Below, piece by piece: positions 8,401-14,317 of a stretch of DNA of 15,533 bases (within the stretch, counting starts at the first letter, position 1; the number at the start of each line of letters is the position of its first letter). The stretch comes from Wenzhouxiangella sp. (GTDB lineage: Bacteria > Pseudomonadota > Gammaproteobacteria > Xanthomonadales > Wenzhouxiangellaceae): the NCBI GenBank assembly GCA_007123575.1, contig SKKV01000233.1:1-15533 (forward strand), read 5' to 3'. A program made the translations under genes and the position numbers. A model generated the notes under the pieces. The model ran no database searches. It worked only from the letters and a program-made list of their open reading frames with translations, and was not told where the DNA came from.

Positions 8401-9529
8401 ACGCCCAGGGCATGTAAGCAGGGAAGGTAATCGTTGCCGGCCCAGGCCCGGTGTTGCCGGCCGACGTCACAAACGGAATGCCAGCCTGCCAAAGGTTGAG
8501 AATCTGGCGGCCGTAGTGGGCTGCCCAGGGGCTGACCGTGGCTTCACCACCGATGGAGAAGTTGACCACATCCACGCCAAGCTCAATCGCGCTTTCAAAG
8601 GCGGCCAGAAAGCCGCTGGAGATGCATCCCGGTTCTCCGGCATTGTCGAAGTCGTCGGGCAGTTCAAGATAGCAGACCTTCCATGAAACGACGTTGGCGG
8701 CCGGCGCCACCCCGGCCAGTCCTTCTGCCCAGTCAACACCGGCTGCCGTGGCGGCAACGTGGGTACCGTGACCATCGTTGTCCAGGCCATGCGTCCCTTC
8801 CGTGGTGTAGTCGAAAACCCCGACCAGCTTGTTGTTGCAGTTCACGTCGGAACGGCTGCACAGGCCCTGACCACTGCCATAGGGGTTGGTAAAGGAAATA
8901 CCGCTCATCGACGAGCTGTCGGAAAAAGCCTCGTGGTCAGCGTTGATACCACTGTCGATGATGCCGACAACCGTGCCCTGCCCTGCCGAGGGATTCAGGC
9001 CGGGCAAACCGGCAGCCAGATCGCGCGCGCCGATCAACTCCGGACCGTACCTGAGTTGCAGCTGGTGAATCATCACCGGCTGCACCGAGCGCACGCCTGG
9101 CATGGCCGCCAGCTGGGCTGCTTCTTCGGCGTTCATCCGCGCGGCAAAACCATTCATCGTGTGGCGGTAGACCGCGCTGGGCTCCAGTTCGCGCTGCAGT
9201 TGCTCGCGGGCGCGGGCCAGCAGGTTGCCGCGCTGGGCGTCAAGATAGCTGACATAGTCCCGAACATGACTGGCATGCGGATCAAAGCGTACCGATCCGT
9301 CCCAGCCCGGGGCGGTGGGCTTGGCCGGCATCCCGGCGCTGGAACGATCGGCGGCCAGCGCCGACTCGACCCCGCGATATTCAAGTGTGGGCGCATCGTC
9401 CAGTTCCACGATCCAGTGGTTACGGGCGATCTGCGGCTTTGCAGCCATCGCGCCGAGGCAAAAAATCATGCCAAAGGCCAAGGCGCCCAGCCTCAACCAA
9501 CCTGCCAGTCGATTCGATTGCTTCGTCAT
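5450..9529 (-). CDS. Secreted multidomain S8 subtilisin-like serine protease
   Basis: This is an exported endopeptidase of about 1359 residues. The ATG at 9529 is preferred over an in-frame GTG at 9574, because GGAG lies 10 bases upstream and the next 30 residues form a clean signal peptide (KQSNR, hydrophobic core, AMAA before Lys31). An I9-like propeptide spans about 37-155. The catalytic triad is visible: Asp192 in GIIDSGI, His254 in DGHGTHVA, Ser577 in SGTSMASPHVAGA, with oxyanion Asn359 in SAGNTGPG. A protease-associated (PA) insert lies at about 415-510 with its Cys pair. An Fn3-like domain (about 645-745) and a PPC-like region (about 800-930) follow. The C-terminus has two copies of a GxWxxP...YDHxG module and a CPNC motif (1297-1300). 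Everything needed for activity is present. The PA and Fn3 parts resemble plant-type and large bacterial subtilases. Likely role: extracellular protein breakdown; substrate unknown. Confidence 0.93.
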   Translation of the reverse strand: MTKQSNRLAGWLRLGALAFGMIFCLGAMAAKPQIARNHWIVELDDAPTLEYRGVESALAADRSSAGMPAKPTAPGWDGSVRFDPHASHVRDYVSYLDAQRGNLLARAREQLQRELEPSAVYRHTMNGFAARMNAEEAAQLAAMPGVRSVQPVMIHQLQLRYGPELIGARDLAAGLPGLNPSAGQGTVVGIIDSGINADHEAFSDSSSMSGISFTNPYGSGQGLCSRSDVNCNNKLVGVFDYTTEGTHGLDNDGHGTHVAATAAGVDWAEGLAGVAPAANVVSWKVCYLELPDDFDNAGEPGCISSGFLAAFESAIELGVDVVNFSIGGEATVSPWAAHYGRQILNLWQAGIPFVTSAGNTGPGPATITFPAYMPWAFAVGSSTHKVNSFFRIVHSTNAYVIVYGDGPPLPTPPISNTPMLPGDAVGGTMLGCEPFPDQAFANSIALLRRGDCLFSVKVENAENAGARAVVMINNVPGEPIGMAGLGDTGIPSGMISDIDGQNALDLIDSQGELRISMPINPVQVVDESMQDRVSGFSARGPAPLDGVLKPNVVAPGQRIEAAYVPGSSSVATISGTSMASPHVAGAVAQLRQLNPSWGPDALQSVLETTAEVEPVTVGGAPANLFDRGSGRIRVDLAARAGLFLPVTFDDFIAASPADGGNPASLNLSGIQFDNCVGSCTLTRTVEALRSGSWSVQTTGNLDISVAPTSFNLSTGQRQTLEITVTGSGSEGASLASGEIRLIAADSDMPEQRLQVGAVFGDSESAPDQPIVSVQTESNRGRGTLGIGGVPELPEAVFNTSALIKPIEERFELPEDPTPDDPFSAGEGTKTFLVEVPEDTLMLWVETASDDSPDIDLFVGFDANGDGVADEDELVCVSWEFMESSERCLIANPEAGTWWIVVQNWMASSEEASDAVALDYAVLADNRSDYSLVASGVGNHPGGDLDLQVHWDDPSIRFGERRFGAIGLSSTPDSLADIGVIPVAVSRSQFFVPQPTALFPDQAYDVIVTAHTSLDSVFLDVPPSAHTLTIDVQGHSDIEAELNRVDFSELGPHAPGTPSPPNTPLVSQGVTEAGITLQWGSESDPLEPGRYYVRLRNVGDTERLVTVNASLAEYGRTEAQYGLWSPQSRLIFQGIEWQRAGPGFMLWYSYDHAGLPQFYIATADIDENSSVWRATLERVTGNNVRQNVQVVGEISLTVIEDDLMSFAWRLNGAHGSELVTPDAPATCPEVDGELLSLTGHWFSPANPVGGTTMIVTENSQSYVRYYYDHDGVGRWVFVSALEDELGAAGEVRDFRGFCPNCEGFPMSFDENSTAVGSHGVVFDSDSSATEIIEFTSAAPLNHDISLDVPIQKLSERLSCE
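5696..6169 (-). other. Duplicated C-terminal module in the subtilase
   Basis: Two related stretches of the protein lie at residues 1121-1160 (bases 6050-6169) and 1238-1278 (bases 5696-5818). Copy 1 starts GLWSP and contains WYSYDHAGLPQFY; copy 2 starts GHWFSP and contains RYYYDHDGVGRWV. The distance from the leading Gly to the Tyr of YDHxG is 28 residues in both, which argues for real duplication rather than chance. The pattern resembles a Trp/Tyr-rich beta module often seen at the end of secreted proteins of Xanthomonadales-type bacteria, but no named domain is claimed. The function could be surface attachment or substrate binding. Confidence 0.6.
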
Positions 9530-9599
9530 TGCTGAATAACTCCGTTCATGTGTCACCCCTATCCAACGATTCACGCTTGTGCATGGCGGCCGTCTGCCT

Positions 9600-9650
9600 G
9601 GCCAGCCAAAGCAGCATTGCAGTATAGAGGAAACCAGCTCATTTTTTCGT
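9600..9650 (-). promoter_or_regulatory. Possible promoter of the subtilase gene
   Basis: On the minus strand a TATACT hexamer (bases 9626-9621; 5 of 6 matches to the -10 consensus) sits in a small AT-richer patch of the 144-base gap between the glutathione reductase stop and the protease start. No good -35 hexamer is found 16-18 bases upstream; only an A-run (GAAAAAAT) is there. The resulting leader would be about 85 bases. This is a weak candidate that rests on the -10 alone. Confidence 0.35.
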
Positions 9651-9673
9651 TATGGTCGTGCCCCGACGCGACC

Positions 9674-11029
9674 TCAATCAGCCACGGGCTGGCGCAGGGT
9701 AACCAGCTCTTCGGCGCTAGTCGGATGAATGCCGATGGTTCGATCGAAGTCGGCCTTGGTCAAGCCCGCGCGCACTGCCACGGCAAAGCCCTGAAGCATT
9801 TCCGGCGCATCCGGGCCGACCACATGACAGCCCAGCACCCGGTCGGTATCCGCGTCGACAACGAGCTTCATCAGGGCCTTTTCCTGCCGATCGGACAAGG
9901 TGTACTTCATCGGCGTGAACTGCGATCGAAAGATGCGCACCGCATGACCTCGATCGCGAGCTTCGGCCTCGGTCAAGCCCACGGTTCCCACGGGCGGCTG
10001 CGAGAACACGGCAGCCGGCGTGTTGGCATGTTCAACCGGCCTGTCCATGCCGCCAAACTCGGTATCGGCAAAGGCATGACCTTCCATCAAGGCCACTGGC
10101 GTCAGGGCAATGCGGTCGGTGACATCGCCAACGGCGAAAATATGCCCGGCGCTGGTGCGGCTGTATTCATCCACTTCAATGCGATTACCGGGCCCCAGGT
10201 GCACCCCTGCGTTCTCCAGGCCCAGGTCCCAGACATAAGGCTCGCGGCCCGTGGCAAACATCACCTGGTCGACAACCTGGGCCGAGCCATCCGAAAACGT
10301 GACCTCGATCCCGTGATCCGAGCGCTCCAGGCGGGCGGGTTCTACCTGGTAGCGGATGTCGATACCGCGACCGGCCAGCCCCGCCTCAACCGCCCGGCGC
10401 ACGTCGTCGTCGAAGCCACGCAGAATCAGGTCGCGCCGATAAGCCAGGGTTACCTCGCTGCCCAGGCCGGCGAAGATGCCGGCAAACTCGACCGCGATGT
10501 ATCCCGCCCCGGCGATCAGTACGCGCCTTGGCAAGTCCTCCAGATCAAAAGCCTCATCCGATGTGATGCCATGCTCGCGGCCGGGAATATCCGGCACCCA
10601 GGGCCTGCCGCCGACAGCAATCAGAATGCGCTCGGCGGAAAAACGCTTGTCTCCAACCTCGACCGTGTGCTCGTCAACCAGGCGACCCCGCCCCATGTGC
10701 AGGTCAACGCCGGCGGTCTCGAGCAATTTCAAATAAATCTTGTTGAGACGATCGATTTCCTTGTCTTTGGCCGCGATCAGATCCGGCCAGGAAAAAGTCG
10801 GCGCTTCGGCCTGCCAGCCGTAACCGGCGCAATCCTGAAACGCTTCGGCAAACTGCGAAGCGAACACCAGCAGTTTTTTCGGCACGCAGCCGCGAATCAC
10901 GCAGGTACCGCCAACCCGCGATTCCTCGCAGATGGCCACCCGCGCGCCGTGGCCGGCGGCAATGCGAGACGCCCGCACCCCGCCGGAGCCGGCGCCGATC
11001 ACGAACAGGTCATAGTCAAATTTTCTCAT
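9674..11029 (-). CDS. gor: Glutathione-disulfide reductase
   Basis: This FAD flavoenzyme reduces glutathione disulfide with NADPH in the cytoplasm and keeps the thiol pool reduced. The protein has 451 residues (E. coli Gor has 450). The FAD motif GAGSGG is at 12-17. The redox-active disulfide Cys43/Cys48 is in GGTCVIRGCVPKK. The NADPH-binding motif GAGYIAVE is at 174-181, and Arg198 and Arg204 match the two E. coli residues that select NADPH over NADH. The second FAD motif ends in GD (301-302), and the C-terminal catalytic pair is His435/Glu440 in HPTSAEE. The ATG at 11029 is preferred to the one at 11053, because GGAG lies 8 bases before it and family alignment begins with MRKFDYDLFVIG. It is divergent from the DUF3293-ccm operon. 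Confidence 0.95.
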   Translation of the reverse strand: MRKFDYDLFVIGAGSGGVRASRIAAGHGARVAICEESRVGGTCVIRGCVPKKLLVFASQFAEAFQDCAGYGWQAEAPTFSWPDLIAAKDKEIDRLNKIYLKLLETAGVDLHMGRGRLVDEHTVEVGDKRFSAERILIAVGGRPWVPDIPGREHGITSDEAFDLEDLPRRVLIAGAGYIAVEFAGIFAGLGSEVTLAYRRDLILRGFDDDVRRAVEAGLAGRGIDIRYQVEPARLERSDHGIEVTFSDGSAQVVDQVMFATGREPYVWDLGLENAGVHLGPGNRIEVDEYSRTSAGHIFAVGDVTDRIALTPVALMEGHAFADTEFGGMDRPVEHANTPAAVFSQPPVGTVGLTEAEARDRGHAVRIFRSQFTPMKYTLSDRQEKALMKLVVDADTDRVLGCHVVGPDAPEMLQGFAVAVRAGLTKADFDRTIGIHPTSAEELVTLRQPVAD

Positions 11030-11047
11030 CAACGCAGCTCCATCGAA

Positions 11048-11078
11048 GCGCATCGAAAATGGCTTGCGAACATGTCAA
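11048..11078 (-). promoter_or_regulatory. Possible gor promoter (-35 only)
   Basis: On the minus strand a perfect TTGACA (bases 11078-11073) lies 43 bases upstream of the gor start codon. The matching -10 region (about 11060-11048) is poor, with TTCGAT at a 15-base spacing the best found. If used, transcription would start close to the ribosome-binding site, giving a very short leader. It is listed because the -35 is exact and the gap has no better alternative on this strand. Confidence 0.3.
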
Positions 11079-11089
11079 CTTCCGTCCTT

Positions 11090-11103
11090 TTGATCCAGAT
11101 CAT
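11090..11103 (+). promoter_or_regulatory. FNR/Anr-like operator upstream of the DUF3293-ccm operon
   Basis: TTGATCCAGATCAT matches the FNR/Anr/Dnr consensus TTGAT-N4-ATCAA at 9 of 10 defined positions. It lies 66 bases before the DUF3293 start. A TAGAAT hexamer (11123-11128; 5 of 6 to the -10 consensus) follows, and no -35 hexamer is seen at the proper place. With a start near 11135-11138 the box would be centred close to -41.5, the position typical of class II FNR-activated promoters. CRP-family regulators share related half sites, so which regulator binds is open. Since the box is nearly symmetric it could also affect gor. Confidence 0.55.
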
Positions 11104-11122
11104 GCATTCGCCCCCGCGCAGT

Positions 11123-11128
11123 TAGAAT
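11123..11128 (+). promoter_or_regulatory. Candidate -10 element for the DUF3293-ccm operon
   Basis: TAGAAT differs from TATAAT at one base and sits in the only AT-rich part of the divergent gap, about 40 bases before the first start codon. It lies 19 bases past the FNR-like box. An overlapping TAATAA (11128-11133) is an alternative. No -35 consensus is present, in line with activator-dependent transcription. Confidence 0.45.
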
Positions 11129-11169
11129 AATAACTCAACAGACAGATTCCCCACGACGCCGCCCCTTAG

Positions 11170-11646
11170 ATGATCAGCCCGGTCAAAGAAAGCCTGGATG
11201 AGGCCCTGCTGAGCGCCTTTCTCCAGACCGATTACCTGGTCATCTGCCAGGGGGAACAAATCTGCGTCCGAATCGGACAGCAACATCCCGTTATCGACCA
11301 GCTTGCCGGCATGCAGCCCTGGGCCATCCTGACTGCCGCCAACCCCGGTACCGAGCCGCTTGGCGATGAGGAAAACCGCCGGCGTCACAGGCAGCTTCAA
11401 CAAAGTGCCGCGCGCGCCGAACTGCAAACCTGGCCCAGCATCAACCGCGATCAATCCCGGCAATGGGAAGACGAGCATGGCCTGCTGCTGATTGCACCGG
11501 CGACCGACTGGCTGCTGGCACAGGCGAAGCGGTTTGGTCAGCTCGGACTGGTCTACGGACAGCCGCAGCACAAGGCTGAACTGTGGCTGACCGTGCCCTG
11601 TCATCCCGCCAACACCAGCGACTATGTGCGAGAGGTCGGCGCATGA
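11170..11646 (+). CDS. DUF3293 domain protein, first cistron of the ccm operon
   Basis: This is a protein of 158 residues with no signal peptide or membrane segment, so probably cytoplasmic. It matches the DUF3293 pattern: an N-terminal segment with TDYLV (20-24), the core ILTAANPGTEPLGDEEN (53-69) where a family-typical 'ITAxNP..... EN' motif is kept, and a later hydrophobic strand GLLLIA (104-109). No catalytic residues are known for the family. Its stop overlaps the ccmA start (ATGA), and there is no gene between it and the promoter region, so it is the leading gene of the ccm transcript. No clear Shine-Dalgarno sequence precedes its ATG; the start is kept because the conserved region begins close to it. 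Its function, and any link to heme or cytochrome c, is unknown. Confidence 0.8.
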   Translation: MISPVKESLDEALLSAFLQTDYLVICQGEQICVRIGQQHPVIDQLAGMQPWAILTAANPGTEPLGDEENRRRHRQLQQSAARAELQTWPSINRDQSRQWEDEHGLLLIAPATDWLLAQAKRFGQLGLVYGQPQHKAELWLTVPCHPANTSDYVREVGA

Positions 11647-12248
11647 GCTTGCTGCTCGAAGCGCGCGATGTGACTTTCCGGCGCCAGGGCGATCGCGTCT
11701 TCAAGCCCCTGGACGTCGAACTTGCGGCCGGCAATGCGGTCGTCGTGCTTGGCCCCAACGGCTGCGGCAAAACCACGCTGTTGCGGCTGCTGGCCGGCAT
11801 CCTGCAGCCGGCCGAAGGAGCGATCTCGCGCCATGCCGCCACCGCATTTCTGGGCCATGCCTCGGCCCTGAAGGCCGAGCTGACCTGCCGTGAAAACCTC
11901 GAGTTCTTGCGCGCGTTTCACGGCACTCCGGGCATCAGCGCATCCCGGGCTCTTTCCCGAACCGGCTTGACCGGGCTGGGCCTGCGTCCTGCGCGCGCCC
12001 TCTCGGCCGGGCAAAAGCGTCGCCTGGGTCTGGCCAGCCTGCTGGTATCGCCGCGCCCGATCTGGCTGCTGGACGAGCCCTATGCCAGCCTGGACGACGC
12101 CGGCGGCGAACTGGTTGACGAGCTGCTGGCAGAACACCTGGCCGAGGGCGGAGCTGTTGCGCTGTCCACTCACCAGCGCAAGCCGAAACTTGCCAGCCCG
12201 GCCGGAGAGCTCTGGGTGCAGCGAGCACCGTTGGAGGAGCCCGCATGA
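11643..12248 (+). CDS. ccmA: Heme exporter ATP-binding subunit CcmA
   Basis: This is the ATPase of the CcmABCD ABC complex, which works on the cytoplasmic side and releases holo-CcmE from CcmC using ATP. It has 201 residues, the normal length. Walker A GPNGCGKT is at 37-44, the signature LSAGQKRR at 120-127, Walker B WLLDEP at 141-146 and the H-loop His177 in LSTHQ. The FLGHASALKAELT segment (69-81) at the Q-loop position is typical of CcmA, where His takes the place of the usual Gln region. The ATG at 11643 was chosen over the upstream in-frame ATG at 11583, because AGAGG lies 7 bases before it, it overlaps the DUF3293 stop, and the family begins with MSLLLEA-like sequence. Confidence 0.95.
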   Translation: MSLLLEARDVTFRRQGDRVFKPLDVELAAGNAVVVLGPNGCGKTTLLRLLAGILQPAEGAISRHAATAFLGHASALKAELTCRENLEFLRAFHGTPGISASRALSRTGLTGLGLRPARALSAGQKRRLGLASLLVSPRPIWLLDEPYASLDDAGGELVDELLAEHLAEGGAVALSTHQRKPKLASPAGELWVQRAPLEEPA

Positions 12249-12916
12249 GCCTGCGCGCCCTGCCTGCATTGCTGTTGCGCGACCTGCGCCTGGCCGTGCG
12301 TCACGGTGGCGAATCCCTGATGCCGCTGTTTTTCCTGTTTGCAGTGTTGATTCTGGTGCCGCTGGGTGTCGGCCCCGGCCCGAATCTGCTGGCCACCATC
12401 GCCCCGGGAATGATCTGGGTCGCCGCCCTGCTGGCAAGCCTGCTGGCCCTGGAGAACCTGTTTCGCCCTGACTTCGAAGACGGTACGCTTGAGCAGTGGT
12501 GGCTGGGTCATCTGCCGGTCACCGGCCTGGTCATGACCCGGCTGTTGTCACACTGGCTGATCACCGGGCTGCCGGTGATCCTGTTCGCCCCATTGGCCGC
12601 CCAAATGCTGTATCTTCCCGACCAGGCGCTGGGCGTGCTGATGCTCAGCCTGCTGATCGGCACGCCTATTCTGTCACTGATCGGCGGCCTGGCAGCTGCC
12701 CTCACCCTGGGAACGAACCGGGGTAGCGTTTTGTTGTCCATTCTGGTGTTCCCGCTCGTGGTGCCCGTGCTGATCTTCGCGACCGGCGCGGTCGCGGCTG
12801 CGGCCGACGGCTTTTCACCGCGTGCCCACCTGGGCCTGCTCGCGGCGCTGCTGGTCCTGGCGCTGACCCTGGTACCCCTGGCGGTGACTGCTGCGTTGAG
12901 ATTGAATATCGAATGA
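12245..12916 (+). CDS. ccmB: Heme exporter membrane subunit CcmB
   Basis: This is the membrane partner of CcmA in the CcmABCD complex of the inner membrane. It has 223 residues with about six hydrophobic segments (roughly 24-40, 49-67, 95-118, 127-153, 160-184 and 197-219). Conserved CcmB sequence is seen in PLGVGPGPNLLATIAPG (39-55), in the WVAALLASLLALENLF stretch (57-72) and in DGTLEQWWLG (77-86). The start ATG overlaps the ccmA stop (ATGA), and GGAGGAG lies just upstream, one of the best ribosome-binding sites in the operon. Confidence 0.95.
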   Translation: MSLRALPALLLRDLRLAVRHGGESLMPLFFLFAVLILVPLGVGPGPNLLATIAPGMIWVAALLASLLALENLFRPDFEDGTLEQWWLGHLPVTGLVMTRLLSHWLITGLPVILFAPLAAQMLYLPDQALGVLMLSLLIGTPILSLIGGLAAALTLGTNRGSVLLSILVFPLVVPVLIFATGAVAAAADGFSPRAHLGLLAALLVLALTLVPLAVTAALRLNIE

Positions 12917-13671
12917 TCTGGAAAACCATCAAGGTCGGCTTTCATCGCCTCGGCTCAGCGCCGTCGTTCTATCGCTTCAGCACCGTGGTCAGCCCGTGGC
13001 TGTGGGCGGGCTTCGCGCTGTGCTCGGTCATCGGTGTGTACTATGCCCTGTATGTGGTACCGCCGGACTACCAGCAAAGCGACAGCTTCCGAATTCTTTA
13101 CGTGCATGTACCGTCGGCCTGGCAGGCCATGGCAGGCTATGTGGTCATGTCCATTCTCGCCGCCATTGCCCTAATCTGGCGCATTCGGCTGACTGAGATC
13201 ATGGCGATGATGTGCGCGCCCATCGGCGCGGCCTTCACCGCCATCTGCCTGGCCACGGGCTCGATCTGGGGGCGGCCGATGTGGGGCACCTGGTGGGAAT
13301 GGGATGCGCGCCTGACCTCGATGCTGGTGCTGCTTTTCATTTACCTTGGCATCATGGGGCTGTACGCTGCCTTTGATGACAAGCGCAAGGGCGCGCGGGT
13401 GGCCTGTATCCTGGTCCTGGTCGGGCTGGTCAACATTCCGATCATCCACTTTTCAGTGGAGTGGTGGACGACCTTGCACCAGGGCAAGACCATTCGCATT
13501 TTTGGTGAGTCGAGCATGCATTACTCGATGATGCCGCCGCTGATCTGGATGACGATTGGCGTGAAACTGATGTTCGGTGCCGCCCTGCTGGATCGCGCGC
13601 GCAACGAACTGTTGACCCAGGATCGGCGCAAGGGCTGGGTCAGGAAAATACTGTCCAACAAGGGTGACTGA
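12913..13671 (+). CDS. ccmC: Heme-handling protein CcmC
   Basis: This inner-membrane protein loads heme onto CcmE in the periplasm. It has 252 residues. The tryptophan-rich WWD signature lies at about 124-135 (WGTWWEWDARLT). The two heme-ligand histidines are His65 in YVHVPSAW and His189 in TLHQG, 124 apart exactly as His60 and His184 of E. coli CcmC. Six hydrophobic segments are visible. The start overlaps the ccmB stop (ATGA) with only a weak ribosome-binding sequence, so coupling is likely. The N-terminal extension of about five residues compared with E. coli explains the shifted numbering. Confidence 0.96.
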   Translation: MIWKTIKVGFHRLGSAPSFYRFSTVVSPWLWAGFALCSVIGVYYALYVVPPDYQQSDSFRILYVHVPSAWQAMAGYVVMSILAAIALIWRIRLTEIMAMMCAPIGAAFTAICLATGSIWGRPMWGTWWEWDARLTSMLVLLFIYLGIMGLYAAFDDKRKGARVACILVLVGLVNIPIIHFSVEWWTTLHQGKTIRIFGESSMHYSMMPPLIWMTIGVKLMFGAALLDRARNELLTQDRRKGWVRKILSNKGD

Positions 13672-13674
13672 GCG

Positions 13675-13845
13675 ATGATCCCGGAACTTGAATACGCGGT
13701 TTATGTCTGGAGTAGTTACGGCATTTTTGCCGTCGTGGTTGCCTGGCAGATCCTCCAGCCCGTGCTGTACCGCCGTCGTCTGATGGCTGAACTACGCGAG
13801 GAACAGGCCCTGCAGAGCGGAGAGTACGATGACCCCAACCCGTAA
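13675..13845 (+). CDS. ccmD: Small membrane protein CcmD
   Basis: This short protein of 56 residues helps CcmABC release heme-loaded CcmE. The reading frame starts at ATG 13675, three bases after the ccmC stop, and ends with TAA at 13843-13845. One hydrophobic helix (about residues 11-31, YVWSSYGIFAVVVAWQ within it) is followed by a basic-acidic tail (YRRRLMAELREEQ), the usual CcmD layout. Position between ccmC and ccmE confirms it. Its last 17 bases overlap the start of ccmE in a different frame, an unusually long overlap compared with the 4-base overlaps of the neighbouring genes. Homology is too short to prove by itself; context makes it nearly certain. Confidence 0.92.
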   Translation: MIPELEYAVYVWSSYGIFAVVVAWQILQPVLYRRRLMAELREEQALQSGEYDDPNP

Positions 13846-14317
13846 GAAACGCCTGGTCGTGGTTGGCCTGCTGGTGCTGGGTGTGAGCACGGCCACCGCC
13901 ATTGCCCTGGTGGCCCTGAACGACAACATCCGCTTCTCGATCGGTCCCAGCGAAATCGTCGCCGGCGATTTTCCCGAGGGCCGCCAGCTTCGTCTAGGTG
14001 GTCTGGTCGCGGCAGGATCTGTTAGCCGCGATCCAGGTTCATTGGCTGTCGGCTTCAAGGTGACCGACTGCATTCATGAAGTGCCAGTGACCTTCAACGG
14101 CATCCTGCCCGACCTGTTTCGTGAAGGACAAGGCGTAATCGCGCATGGTTTACTGGACGAAACCGGCTTGTTTCACGCGCATGAGGTGCTGGCCCGCCAC
14201 GACGAGACTTACATGCCCCCGGAGGTTGAGCGAGCCATGGCGCTGGCAGGCAGCGGCTTGGTCTGCGGTGAACCGCTGGAAGACCATCTGGCAACGGTAA
14301 GAGGCAGCACCCGATGA
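13829..14317 (+). CDS. ccmE: Heme chaperone CcmE
   Basis: This is a periplasmic heme carrier anchored by an N-terminal helix. It has 162 residues. A basic start (MTPTRKKR) and one hydrophobic segment (about 9-30) are followed by a beta-barrel (OB-fold) domain. The covalent heme-binding residue is His124 in LARHDETYMPPEV, with Tyr128 four residues on, equal to His130 and Tyr134 of E. coli; it is therefore the HxxxY class, not the CxxxY class of some other bacteria and archaea. GILPDLFREGQG (91-102) is also a family hallmark. Cys81 and Cys146 are extra cysteines not needed for the known mechanism. GGAG lies upstream of the ATG inside the end of ccmD. Confidence 0.96.
   Translation: MTPTRKKRLVVVGLLVLGVSTATAIALVALNDNIRFSIGPSEIVAGDFPEGRQLRLGGLVAAGSVSRDPGSLAVGFKVTDCIHEVPVTFNGILPDLFREGQGVIAHGLLDETGLFHAHEVLARHDETYMPPEVERAMALAGSGLVCGEPLEDHLATVRGSTR

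Noticed and set aside
9530..9574. Longer subtilase start at GTG 9574
   Set aside because: It would add 15 residues before the natural signal peptide start and has no better ribosome-binding site, whereas ATG 9529 has GGAG at a suitable distance.
9652..9673. Short inverted repeat (GGTCG/CGACC) after gor as a terminator
   Set aside because: The stem is only 5 bases with a 10-base loop, and no T-run follows on the minus strand, so it falls within chance for this GC content.
9548..11125. Long open frame (525 codons) on the + strand opposite glutathione reductase
   Set aside because: It is an antisense shadow caused by high GC at third codon positions. The minus-strand gene has every glutathione reductase motif, and the + frame has low-complexity, His/Gln/Arg-rich sequence without a recognisable family.
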